64,000 bases of DNA from Corticimicrobacter populi (GTDB lineage Bacteria; Pseudomonadota; Gammaproteobacteria; Burkholderiales; Burkholderiaceae_B), in contig NZ_QETA01000004.1 of the NCBI RefSeq assembly GCF_003123725.1, positions 248,001-312,000 on the forward strand, written 5' to 3'. Positions 1-8,337 of the stretch are shown here, in pieces (position 1 is the first letter of the stretch; the number at the start of each line of letters is the position of its first letter). The notes below the pieces were generated by a model. That model made no database searches. It had not been told where the DNA came from and saw only the letters and a program-made list of their open reading frames with translations. Position numbers and translations under genes: made by a program.

Positions 1-695
1 CCTTCCAGACCAACATCCTGGCGCTTAACGCTGCTGTCGAGGCAGCCCGTGCCGGAGAGCAGGGCAAGGGCTTTGCCGTGGTGGCCTCCGAAGTACGTTC
101 ACTGGCGCAGCGCAGCGCGGGCGCGGCCAAGGAAATCAAGACACTGATCGATGACTCTGTCGACAAGGTTACGGCAGGTTCGTCCCAGGTACAGCAGGCC
201 GCCGTCACGATGGAAGATATCGTCAAGTCGGTACGACGGGTCAGCGACCTGATCGAGGAAATCTCGGCTGCCTCGCGCGAGCAGGCAACCGGGATCGACC
301 AGGTCAATCAGGCGGTGGGGCAGATGGATCATGTCACCCAGCAGAACGCTGCCCTGGTTGAGCAGGCGGCTGCGGCCTCGGCCTCACTGGAGGAACAGGC
401 CACGCGCCTGGCGCAGGCCGTAGCCGTATTCAAGACCGAGGAGGGTGACGACGATCCTGTGCTGGCTGCCACGCAAGCCGCACCCGTGCGTCGTGCAACT
501 GTACCCACGCCGGCACCGGTTGCCCGCAAGGCCCCGCGTGCCGCGCCTGCACCTGCCGCTCGCCGCGAACCTACGGTCAAGCCCGCACTGTCCGCGCCCG
601 CAGCAGCACCTGCCAAGTTCACGGCCCCGGCCCGCAAGGCTGCGGCTCCGGTGGCACTGTCGCGCAAGGATGACGACGACTGGGATACGTTCTGA
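1..695 (+). CDS. Methyl-accepting chemotaxis protein, C-terminal part (5' end outside window)
   Basis: This is the cytoplasmic end of a chemoreceptor; the reading frame is open from base 3 and the start lies upstream of the window. The first residues are the highly conserved hairpin tip of MCP signalling domains ([20 protein letters not shown]), which contacts CheA and CheW. A long heptad-type coiled coil rich in Ala, Gln and Glu follows, then a flexible Ala/Pro/Arg-rich linker of about 70 residues. The last residues are DDDDWDTF. A terminal W-x-T-F-type pentapeptide is the known tether for CheR methyltransferase and CheB in high-abundance receptors. The ligand-binding domain is not visible, so the stimulus is unknown. 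Confidence 0.95.
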   Translation, partial: FQTNILALNAAVEAARAGEQGKGFAVVASEVRSLAQRSAGAAKEIKTLIDDSVDKVTAGSSQVQQAAVTMEDIVKSVRRVSDLIEEISAASREQATGIDQVNQAVGQMDHVTQQNAALVEQAAAASASLEEQATRLAQAVAVFKTEEGDDDPVLAATQAAPVRRATVPTPAPVARKAPRAAPAPAARREPTVKPALSAPAAAPAKFTAPARKAAAPVALSRKDDDDWDTF

Positions 696-708
696 CAGGG
701 AAAATTGT

Positions 709-749
709 ATGATCCCCATTCATAACAGATACAAGAGTATGGGGATCAT
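709..749. promoter_or_regulatory. Inverted repeat overlapping the ribosome-binding region of the MFS gene
   Basis: Two perfect 11-base arms (atgatccccat at 709-719 and atggggatcat at 739-749) are separated by 19 bases. The right arm ends two bases before the ATG at 752 and covers the place where the Shine-Dalgarno sequence should be. It could be a repressor operator or an RNA hairpin that hides the start. The function is inference; the symmetry is directly visible. Confidence 0.5.
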
Positions 750-751
750 CC

Positions 752-1987
752 ATGTCCACGCATCAGGTTCGCTCGCCGGCCGCTGAAACGCCCGAGTCTC
801 TTTCCGTCAAGGTGGTGCTGGCCGGTACGCTGGTGGTGCTGCTGGCGATGGGTACGCGTGCCACTTTCGGGCTGTTCATGCAGCCCATGGGCATGGATCG
901 TGGCTGGGACCGCGATGTGTTTTCCATGGCTTTCGCCATCCAGAATCTGGTCTGGGGCGTATTCAGCATTCTCATGGGCATGATGGCCGACCGCTTCGGC
1001 TCGGGCCGCACGATCGTGCTGGGTCTGTTGCTGTATGCGGCAGGCCTGCTTGGCATGCTTTTTGCAGACAGTGAACCGAGTCTCTATCTGACGGCGGGCG
1101 TGCTGGTGGGCATGGGGCAGGCTGGCGTGACCTTTCCCGTGATCCTGCCGGTGATTGCCCGTGCCGTGCCTGCCGCAGCACGCAGTACCGCGATGGGTAT
1201 CGCCAGTGCGGGTGGTTCGCTGGGCCAGTTCCTGGTGGTGCCTGCGGGCCAGTTTGCCATTGATGGCATGGGTTGGTCGGGGGCGCTCTGGGCCCTGTCG
1301 CTGTTCACGGCGGCCGGCCTGCCGCTGGTCTGGTTCCTGCGCGGCCGTCCGGCCCAGGCCCGTGACACGCAGCAGTCCCTGGGCGACAGTGTGCGCCAGG
1401 CCGTGCGCGACAGGTCTTTCCAGTTGCTGTTCTGGAGCTACGCGGTCTGCGGTTTCCATACGGCTTTCATTACGCTGCATCTGCCAGCCTATGTGATGGA
1501 TGGCGGGCTGACACCGACGCATGGTGCCATTGCCCTGGCCGTGATCGGACTCTTCAATGTGATTGGCTCTTTCATGGCCGGCAAACTGGGTGGGCGGCAC
1601 AGCAAGAAACAATTGCTGGCCTGGATCTATGGCCTGCGCGCACTGGGTATGCTCTGGCTGCTCGAAATGCCGCTTTCGCCGTGGGTTCTCTATGTATTCG
1701 CAGCATGGATGGGGCTGTTCTGGCTGGGCACCGTGCCCCTCACGCAAGGCCTGATCGGTCAGATCTATGGTTTGCGCTATGCCGCCACGCTGTCCGGCGT
1801 GGCTTTCCTCGGACACCAGATCGGCAGCTATGTCGGTGTGGTGATGGGTGGCCGCGTCTATGCCGAGACGGGCAGCTATGATCTGGTGTGGTGGGTTGGC
1901 CTGGCATTGGCACTGGTCGCGGCGGTGTTGTGCCTGCCAATACGAGAGCAGCCCCTGGCACCGCCGGTGCCGGCGAGGGCGGCATGA
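752..1987 (+). CDS. MFS transporter, 12-helix type
   Basis: A 411-residue major facilitator superfamily permease. The hydrophobic pattern fits two bundles of six helices with a central polar loop near residues 195-215. The motif-A-like segment GMMADRFGSGRTIVLG follows the second helix, and a related segment AGKLGGRHSKKQL lies at the matching place in the second half, as expected for MFS proteins. The C-terminal half (GLRYAATLSGVAFLGHQIGS) resembles the large group of uncharacterised organic-anion MFS proteins of Burkholderiales. The start is the ATG just downstream of an 11-base inverted repeat. The stop overlaps the start of a small membrane peptide. The substrate is not predictable. Confidence 0.9.
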   Translation: MSTHQVRSPAAETPESLSVKVVLAGTLVVLLAMGTRATFGLFMQPMGMDRGWDRDVFSMAFAIQNLVWGVFSILMGMMADRFGSGRTIVLGLLLYAAGLLGMLFADSEPSLYLTAGVLVGMGQAGVTFPVILPVIARAVPAAARSTAMGIASAGGSLGQFLVVPAGQFAIDGMGWSGALWALSLFTAAGLPLVWFLRGRPAQARDTQQSLGDSVRQAVRDRSFQLLFWSYAVCGFHTAFITLHLPAYVMDGGLTPTHGAIALAVIGLFNVIGSFMAGKLGGRHSKKQLLAWIYGLRALGMLWLLEMPLSPWVLYVFAAWMGLFWLGTVPLTQGLIGQIYGLRYAATLSGVAFLGHQIGSYVGVVMGGRVYAETGSYDLVWWVGLALALVAAVLCLPIREQPLAPPVPARAA

Positions 1988-2118
1988 AGCCCGGTCGCCT
2001 GTGGACCTGGGCGGGCTATGCGCTGGTGCTCCTGCTGCTGGCCGTGGGCTTTCGTGCCTATCTGTCGCCTTCGATGCTGCTCAACTGGGAAACCTTCATG
2101 ACGATGTGCGGGTTCTGA
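1984..2118 (+). CDS. Small single-helix membrane protein, translationally coupled to the MFS gene
   Basis: A 44-residue reading frame starts at an ATG that overlaps the MFS stop codon (ATGA at 1984-1987). It has a basic N-terminus (MKPGRLW), one hydrophobic helix (about residues 9-24, AGYALVLLLLAVGF) and a short polar tail ending NWETFMTMCGF. The size, the coupling and the single helix suggest a small accessory membrane protein, perhaps for the transporter. I do not recognise a family. The next gene begins 22 bases after its stop. Confidence 0.55.
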   Translation: MKPGRLWTWAGYALVLLLLAVGFRAYLSPSMLLNWETFMTMCGF

Positions 2119-2140
2119 CCTGCCGTTGCGGAGCTTGAGC

Positions 2141-4867
2141 ATGGAATTGCAGGAACTCGACTGGGCCGGCTGGATGGCCCTGCCGGCAGCCGACACCCTG
2201 GCACTGACGGTCAATAATCGGCTCGCCCGGCGGCTGATTGCCGATATGGCTGCGACCCTGGGGCCACAGCAGCGCGTCGCCGAACTACCGCGCATCGTGC
2301 CGCTGTCGGTCTGGCTGGTCGACATGGCAGACCAGCTTGGCTTTGGGGGCCAGGTGCCGCTCGCGGCCTGGCGACTGGACAGCTTTGCCACGCAACGCCT
2401 GTGGGAACGGGTCATTGCGCAGGCGGAGCACGACAGGCCTCTGCTTGATTTCGGGCAGACCGCACGGCTGGCAGCCGATGCCGATGCCCTGATGGATGAA
2501 TGGGATCTGGCCGTGGCACCAACCGAGGCCACACACGAATACACCCGCTTTGCCTGCTGGCGCGAAGCCTATGTTCGGCAACTGGCAGCGCTGGATGCCG
2601 AGGATGCCGGGCGCAGTGCGGCCCGGGTGATTGATGCCCTGTCGCTTGATGAGGCCGTGCCGGTGCCTGCGCATGTCGTACTGGCCGGTTTCAATGAATA
2701 CTCGCCGCGCCAGCAGGCCATGCTGGCCGCACTGGCTGCGCGTGGCGCACAGTTATGGCAACTGCATGCCGACAGTGCCGAGCGCGTCGAAACATCGCAG
2801 TTGCGTCGTTTCGCGGCCGCAGACCCCCAGACCGAATGGCGTATGGCGGTCGCCTGGGCTGCAGAGCGCCTGCGGACCGATCCGCAAGGTCGTTATGCCA
2901 TTGTGGCCGCGCACCTCGAAAGCGATGCGCCGCTGGCCCGGCGCTTGCTCGAACAGGCGCTGGCGGCCCGGCCCGGGCAGTCGGCTCTGCCTTATAACGT
3001 CGCCGTGGGCCGTCCTTTGGACGAATGGCCCGTGGTACGGGCTGCGCTGGCCTGGCTGGAAACCCTGGCCACCTTTGCGGAAAATACCACCTGCCCCGTA
3101 CCCGTGCTGGGGCAGGCCTTGCTGCTGGGGCAGGTGACAGGCGATCGCAGTGCCCAGGCAGGCATGGTCGAGATCGACGTGCGCCAGCGACGCAGCGGCG
3201 AAGTCACGGTGACGCAGGCACGATGGCTGGAGCGATTGCAGGGAGCCAACCCTGCGCTGGCACAGGCCTGGCAGCAGGCGCTGGCCATCTGGGTCGATCC
3301 GGGGGCCGGGACGGCGGCGCAGGACTGGGCGGCGCGCTGGCGGGCCGCCCTGGGCCTGCTGGGTTTTCCGGGTGATGCCAGCCTCGACAGCGTGGGTTTT
3401 CAGGCCTGCGAGGCGCTGTCTGCGGCGCTGGATCGCTTTGCGGCGCTGTCGGTTCTGGAGCCTGAACTGGAAGGGACGGTGGCGCTGAGACTGTGGCAGC
3501 GGATGTTGACCAACACGCCTTTCCAGCCCCAGCGGGCACCCGACGCACGCCTGGATGTACTGGGCCTGCTGGAAGCCGAAGGGGGGCGCTGGGATGGCGT
3601 CTGGGTACTTGGGCTGGTCGATGAGGTGCTGCCCGATATGCCCAGTCCAAACCCGTTGCTGCCGGCCCAGGTCCTGCGGCAGGCGGGCGCACCCCGCGCT
3701 ACGGTGGATCGCGAGCGGATATGGGCCGAACAGATGTATGCGGCGTTGTGTCGTACGGCACCCGATATCATGTTCAGCCACGCCCGACGGGATGGCGAGC
3801 GCGAAATGCGTCCCGCACCCCTGATCGCGGCCTTGCCCCTGGCGGGCTGCGACTGGCCGGTGCCCGCAGTGCCGGCAGCATTGCCGCAGGAGACGCTGGT
3901 TGATGAGCAGGGGCCGGCGCTGGCATTGTGGCAGCCCGAGGCCGGCGAGGCCGGTGTCATGCGTGGTGGGCTGGATGTGCTGGAGTTGCAGTCGCGCAAT
4001 CCGCAGTGGGCTTTCCTGCGGCACCGGTTGGGCGGGCGCAGCCTGGCATCGTATGCGCAGCCGGGCGGCGCACTGTCTCGTGGACAATTTTTGCATGGTG
4101 TCATGGAGGCACTCTGGAAGGTGCTGGGCAGCCAGGATCGCCTGCACCAGGCGATGGCGGAACACAGGCTGGAGGCACTGGTGGCCGAGGCGGCAGAACA
4201 GGCGGCCCGGCAATATCTGGATGACGCCTTGCCTGCCGAGCGTGAACTGGAAAAGGCCCGTGCCTGCGGCATCGCCTTGCGCTGGCTGGACCTGGATGCG
4301 CAACGCGAACCTTTCAGGATCGATGGCGTCGAGCAGGCTCACGTCTGGCGTCGTGGCCCATTATCCCTGCAGGTACGACTGGACCGCATTGATCAGGTCG
4401 ATGAGGGGCGACTGGTGGTGGACTACAAAACCGGCTCGTCGGTGGCCGAGCCCGGACGCGACTGGACGCGCCTGCGCCCGGTGGAATTGCAGTTGCCTTT
4501 CTATGCTTCAGTGGTCGGTGGGGTATCCGGCTTGATGCTGGCGCAACTGCATGCCCGCAAGGTGGCTGCCAAGGGGATTGCCGAGCATGACATGGGCGTG
4601 GTGGGACTGGCGCACCTGCCCGACTGGCAGTGGCCTGACGCTGTGCCCGGCATGTTCATGGATGACAGCTCGGCAGGGCCGGCACCACAGGATTGGCCGG
4701 CGCTGTTGCTGCGCTGGCGCACCGCCATCGAACGACTGGCCGATGAGTATGCGGCCGGCTGGGCCGTCAACCGTGCCTGGCATGGCGCTGACCTGCGTTA
4801 TTGCGATGCTGCTGCCTTCCTGCGGCTGGATCTGGAGGACTGGCAGGCCGAAGAGGATGAAGCATGA
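2141..4867 (+). CDS. AddB-like PD-(D/E)XK nuclease subunit (betaproteobacterial DNA repair protein)
   Basis: A 908-residue protein of the betaproteobacterial family annotated as probable DNA repair protein (TIGR03623-like), the AddB-like partner of the helicase encoded next. The N-terminal part (LTVNNRLARRL) is characteristic and lacks a Walker A loop, so this subunit is probably not an active ATPase. The C-terminal nuclease domain shows RLDRID followed by DYKTGSS at about residues 761-767; the Asp and Lys of D-Y-K are the metal-binding and catalytic residues of PD-(D/E)XK nucleases. The ATG at 2141 was chosen over an in-frame TTG at 2126 because GGAG at 2130-2133 is well spaced. The stop overlaps the next start (ATGA). 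Confidence 0.85.
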   Translation: MELQELDWAGWMALPAADTLALTVNNRLARRLIADMAATLGPQQRVAELPRIVPLSVWLVDMADQLGFGGQVPLAAWRLDSFATQRLWERVIAQAEHDRPLLDFGQTARLAADADALMDEWDLAVAPTEATHEYTRFACWREAYVRQLAALDAEDAGRSAARVIDALSLDEAVPVPAHVVLAGFNEYSPRQQAMLAALAARGAQLWQLHADSAERVETSQLRRFAAADPQTEWRMAVAWAAERLRTDPQGRYAIVAAHLESDAPLARRLLEQALAARPGQSALPYNVAVGRPLDEWPVVRAALAWLETLATFAENTTCPVPVLGQALLLGQVTGDRSAQAGMVEIDVRQRRSGEVTVTQARWLERLQGANPALAQAWQQALAIWVDPGAGTAAQDWAARWRAALGLLGFPGDASLDSVGFQACEALSAALDRFAALSVLEPELEGTVALRLWQRMLTNTPFQPQRAPDARLDVLGLLEAEGGRWDGVWVLGLVDEVLPDMPSPNPLLPAQVLRQAGAPRATVDRERIWAEQMYAALCRTAPDIMFSHARRDGEREMRPAPLIAALPLAGCDWPVPAVPAALPQETLVDEQGPALALWQPEAGEAGVMRGGLDVLELQSRNPQWAFLRHRLGGRSLASYAQPGGALSRGQFLHGVMEALWKVLGSQDRLHQAMAEHRLEALVAEAAEQAARQYLDDALPAERELEKARACGIALRWLDLDAQREPFRIDGVEQAHVWRRGPLSLQVRLDRIDQVDEGRLVVDYKTGSSVAEPGRDWTRLRPVELQLPFYASVVGGVSGLMLAQLHARKVAAKGIAEHDMGVVGLAHLPDWQWPDAVPGMFMDDSSAGPAPQDWPALLLRWRTAIERLADEYAAGWAVNRAWHGADLRYCDAAAFLRLDLEDWQAEEDEA

Positions 4868-7800
4868 CCATGATATCTGCCGATGCCGGGAGCGGCACCG
4901 AACGCCAGCCGCATGATCTGGCTCAGCGCCGGCGGGCGCTCGATACCCGTCGTTCGTTCCTGGTGCAGGCACCGGCCGGTTCCGGCAAGACCGAATTGCT
5001 GACGGATCGTATTCTGGCACTGTTGTCCACAGTCCAGAAGCCCGAGGAAATCGTGGCGATCACCTTCACGCGCAAGGCGGCTGCCGAAATGCATGCGCGG
5101 GTGCTGGAGAAACTGCAGGTGGCCCGTGACCGGGATGTGCCCCCCGAGCAGTCGCACCAGTTGCAAAGTTGGCAACTGGCACGCGCGGCCCTGCAGCGTG
5201 ATGCCGAACTGGGCTGGCACCTGCTCGACTATCCGGCGCGGCTGGGGATACGTACTATCGATGCCTTTTGCGCGTCGCTGGTGCGTCGCCTGCCCTGGCT
5301 GTCCGAGCTGGGCGGCCTGCCCGACATGGCCGATCGGCCCGAATTGCACTATCGTGCAGCGGCACGGGCCACGCTCGATATGGCCGGAGACCTGGACGCC
5401 ATTCGCACGCTGCTGATCCATATGGATGTGGATGCTGTGGCAGCCGAGGAGGCGCTGGCCGGCATGCTGGCCCAGCGCGAACAGTGGTTGCCCCTGCTGG
5501 CGCATGGCGCGGATCGGGGATCGCTGGAAGACGCCATGGCGCGCATGATCGGCCAGGACATGCAGCAACTGCTACGCGCCATGCCCGATGGCTGGCTACG
5601 CGTGCTGCCTGACGTGGCACGGCTGGCCTGCGCGGCGCTCGACGAGCGCCAGGCCGCAGGCGAGATCGACTTCAATCCCCTGGCGGCCTTGCGGGACTGG
5701 GTGGGCGAACCATTGGCTGCCGATGCACATGACCTGCCGCGTTGGCGCGCGCTGGCCGCCTTGCTGCTGACGGCTGATGGCGGGTTGCGCAAGCCACGCG
5801 GACTGACGGTCAAGGGTGGTTTCCCGCCGAAGAGTCTGCAAAAAACCGTGCTGGGTGAGTGGCTGGAGGGGCTGGCGGGTCTGGATGACCGCTGGTGCAA
5901 CAACCTGGATGCCGCCCGCCAGTTGCCTGACCCGCATCTGACCGACGCGCAATGGGCAGTGCTCAACGCCCAGTTGATGGCCTTGCGACTGGCCGCGGCG
6001 CAGTTGATGCTGCAGTTCTCCGAAGCCGGCGAGGTCGATTTCACCGAAATTGCGTTGCGTGCCATCCGGGCGCTCGGCACCGAAGACGATCCGGGCGAAT
6101 TGCTGCTGCGCATGGATGCCAGCATTCGCCACCTGCTGATCGACGAGTTCCAGGACACCAGCCAGATGCAGATCCGGTTGCTGGAAACCCTGACCTCGGG
6201 CTGGCAGCCCGAGGATGGGCGTACGCTGTTTCTGGTGGGCGATCCCATGCAGTCCATCTACCGTTTCCGCAAGGCCGAGGTGGGGCTGTTCCTGTCGGTT
6301 CGCGATCAGGGGCTGGGGGCCTTGCAGCCCGAATTCCTGCAACTGACCGATAACTTTCGTTCGCAGGGTGGTATCGTCGAATGGGTTAACCAGGTGTTCG
6401 GGCAACTCTTGCCCAGCCTGGATGATCCGGTCAGCGGCGCGATCCGCTACGCGCCCTCACAGGCTTTTGTGCCGACGGAAGCCGGCGAGCCGGTTGGCCT
6501 GCACCTGATCGAAGGTTCGGATGCTGCTGCCGAACGCCTGTCTGCGCAGACGCTGGTGCGGCTTTGCCGCGAGGCGCTGGAGCGCCATGCCGGCAGTACC
6601 CATCCGGTTGCGGTGCTGGTTCGTGCCCGCACGCACCTGGGATCGGCGGCGCGCGCGCTGGCGCAGGCCGGTATTGCCTGTCGGGCGGTCGAACTGATTC
6701 CGCTGGCACGGCGGGCGGTGGTGGTCGATCTGGTTCAACTGGTACGCGCCCTGGTGCATCCTGGTGACCGACTGGCCTGGCTGTCGGTCTTGCGAGCCCC
6801 CTGGTGCGGCCTGACACTGGACAGCCTGCATGTCCTGCTGGGGGACGATCATCGCACGCCGGTGCCGGTCCTGTTGCAGCGGGTATTGCGTGCCGCCGGG
6901 CGTGGTGCGCCACAGTCACTCGCTGCTGGCGAATGGCACAGGCTGGCACGGGTGGCCGGTATCCTGCTGGATGACAGCAATGCCTCCGGTCGCCTGCCGT
7001 TCGCGGCTTGGGTCGAGCAGGTCTGGAACCGACTGGGAGGCCCCGGTCTGTACGTCGGGCCAGGTGATCTGGCCGATGCGCAGAGCCTGTTTTCATTGCT
7101 GGAAAGGATTGCACCCTATGGGGCGCTTGATCTGGACCGGTTCGAAGCCGAGATAGGCCGGCTCTATGCCTCTTCGCAGGAAAACGGGATCGACGATGAC
7201 CCCGATGATGCCTCAGGTGTCCGCACGGGTCAGGTCGAGATCATGACCATGCACAAATCCAAGGGGCTGCAGTTCGAGACGGTTATTCTCTATGGCCTAC
7301 AGCGACTGCCGGCACGCGACCGTGATCCCCTGGTGCGCTTTGAACAGCAGGGAGATGACATCCTGATGGGGCCGGTCAAGGCGCGGGCTGATACCGAGGC
7401 TGACCCGGTGGCGCGCTATCTGGCGCGTCGCGAACGTCGTCGTACCGACTATGAAACAGAACGGTTGCTGTACGTGGCGGCGACCCGCGCGCGCAAGCGC
7501 CTGCACCTGATGGCGCAGGTTGAGGTCGACGACGCTTCGGGCGAATCCAAACCACCTGCCGCTTCCACCCTGATGGGCAAGCTGTGGCCGGTCCTGCCTG
7601 CGCCGGGCGTGCCACAGGCACCGGTGCGCGAGAGCGGTGAGAGATCGGCGCTCACGCAGCCTGACTTCCAGGGTCCGCCGCTGCAGCGGGTCGTGCTGGC
7701 CGAGGGTCAGGTCATGCCTGGCGCGGGGCAAGTCCAGAATGGCGGCATTCGGTTGTCGCGCGTGCGCTGGGCGCAGCAGGGGGCCTATGACCGGCTCATG

Positions 7801-8337
7801 GGCACGGTGGCGCACGCCTGGCTGGCGCGGATGGGGGCCGAAGGTCTGGCGCGCTGGCCACAGGCACGCATCCATGATGGCTTGCCGTTGATCCGACGGC
7901 AACTGACCCGTGCGGGCGTGCCGCCCGCGCACGTCGAGGCGGCTGCGCTGGACGTGCAGGATACGCTGCTGTGCATGCTGGCCAGCGAACGGGGGCAGTG
8001 GCTGCTGTCCCAGTCCGAGGCCCGTCGTGAGTGGCCCTTGCTGGACATGTCCGGCAAGGTGTCGATTCTCGATCTGGCACTGGAGCGCGAGGGGGGCTGG
8101 CTGGTGGTGGACTACAAGTCGGGCCGCCCGGGGCCGGATGAATCCGTCGAGGTGTTTGCCGAGCGCATGCGGGCACAGTATCGCGACCAGATGCAGCGCT
8201 ACCTCGATCAACTGGTGGCCCTGACCCGGCAACCCGCCCAGGCTGCGCTGTTCTTTCCGCGTGCAGATTTGTGGCTCGACATGGGTGCTGCGCAAGTGCC
8301 GGTGTCATCCGGCAGCGCATACAATCCGGGGCTATGA
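4864..8337 (+). CDS. AddA-like UvrD/Rep-family helicase-nuclease
   Basis: A 1157-residue superfamily 1A helicase with a C-terminal nuclease, the AddA/RecB-type subunit for resection of double-strand breaks. Helicase motifs appear in order: Walker A APAGSGKT (36-43), DEFQDT (427-432, motif II), VGDPMQSIYRFR (motif III), LTDNFRS (motif IV), TMHKSKGLQF (motif V) and YVAATRARKRL (motif VI). The C-terminal nuclease has DYKSGRP near residue 1083, so both members of the pair carry a nuclease site, as in AddAB and unlike RecBCD. The start overlaps the AddB-like stop and the stop overlaps the exporter start, so all three genes are probably translated from one message. Confidence 0.93.
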   Translation: MTMISADAGSGTERQPHDLAQRRRALDTRRSFLVQAPAGSGKTELLTDRILALLSTVQKPEEIVAITFTRKAAAEMHARVLEKLQVARDRDVPPEQSHQLQSWQLARAALQRDAELGWHLLDYPARLGIRTIDAFCASLVRRLPWLSELGGLPDMADRPELHYRAAARATLDMAGDLDAIRTLLIHMDVDAVAAEEALAGMLAQREQWLPLLAHGADRGSLEDAMARMIGQDMQQLLRAMPDGWLRVLPDVARLACAALDERQAAGEIDFNPLAALRDWVGEPLAADAHDLPRWRALAALLLTADGGLRKPRGLTVKGGFPPKSLQKTVLGEWLEGLAGLDDRWCNNLDAARQLPDPHLTDAQWAVLNAQLMALRLAAAQLMLQFSEAGEVDFTEIALRAIRALGTEDDPGELLLRMDASIRHLLIDEFQDTSQMQIRLLETLTSGWQPEDGRTLFLVGDPMQSIYRFRKAEVGLFLSVRDQGLGALQPEFLQLTDNFRSQGGIVEWVNQVFGQLLPSLDDPVSGAIRYAPSQAFVPTEAGEPVGLHLIEGSDAAAERLSAQTLVRLCREALERHAGSTHPVAVLVRARTHLGSAARALAQAGIACRAVELIPLARRAVVVDLVQLVRALVHPGDRLAWLSVLRAPWCGLTLDSLHVLLGDDHRTPVPVLLQRVLRAAGRGAPQSLAAGEWHRLARVAGILLDDSNASGRLPFAAWVEQVWNRLGGPGLYVGPGDLADAQSLFSLLERIAPYGALDLDRFEAEIGRLYASSQENGIDDDPDDASGVRTGQVEIMTMHKSKGLQFETVILYGLQRLPARDRDPLVRFEQQGDDILMGPVKARADTEADPVARYLARRERRRTDYETERLLYVAATRARKRLHLMAQVEVDDASGESKPPAASTLMGKLWPVLPAPGVPQAPVRESGERSALTQPDFQGPPLQRVVLAEGQVMPGAGQVQNGGIRLSRVRWAQQGAYDRLMGTVAHAWLARMGAEGLARWPQARIHDGLPLIRRQLTRAGVPPAHVEAAALDVQDTLLCMLASERGQWLLSQSEARREWPLLDMSGKVSILDLALEREGGWLVVDYKSGRPGPDESVEVFAERMRAQYRDQMQRYLDQLVALTRQPAQAALFFPRADLWLDMGAAQVPVSSGSAYNPGL

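Noticed and set aside
746-1816. Long open frame on the minus strand opposite the MFS gene
   Set aside because: Its product is rich in His, Gln and Arg without domains; it is the shadow expected from high-GC codons of the real gene.
2753-4342. 529-codon minus-strand frame inside the AddB-like gene
   Set aside because: Low-complexity product and no motif; the plus-strand gene has clear nuclease motifs across the same bases.
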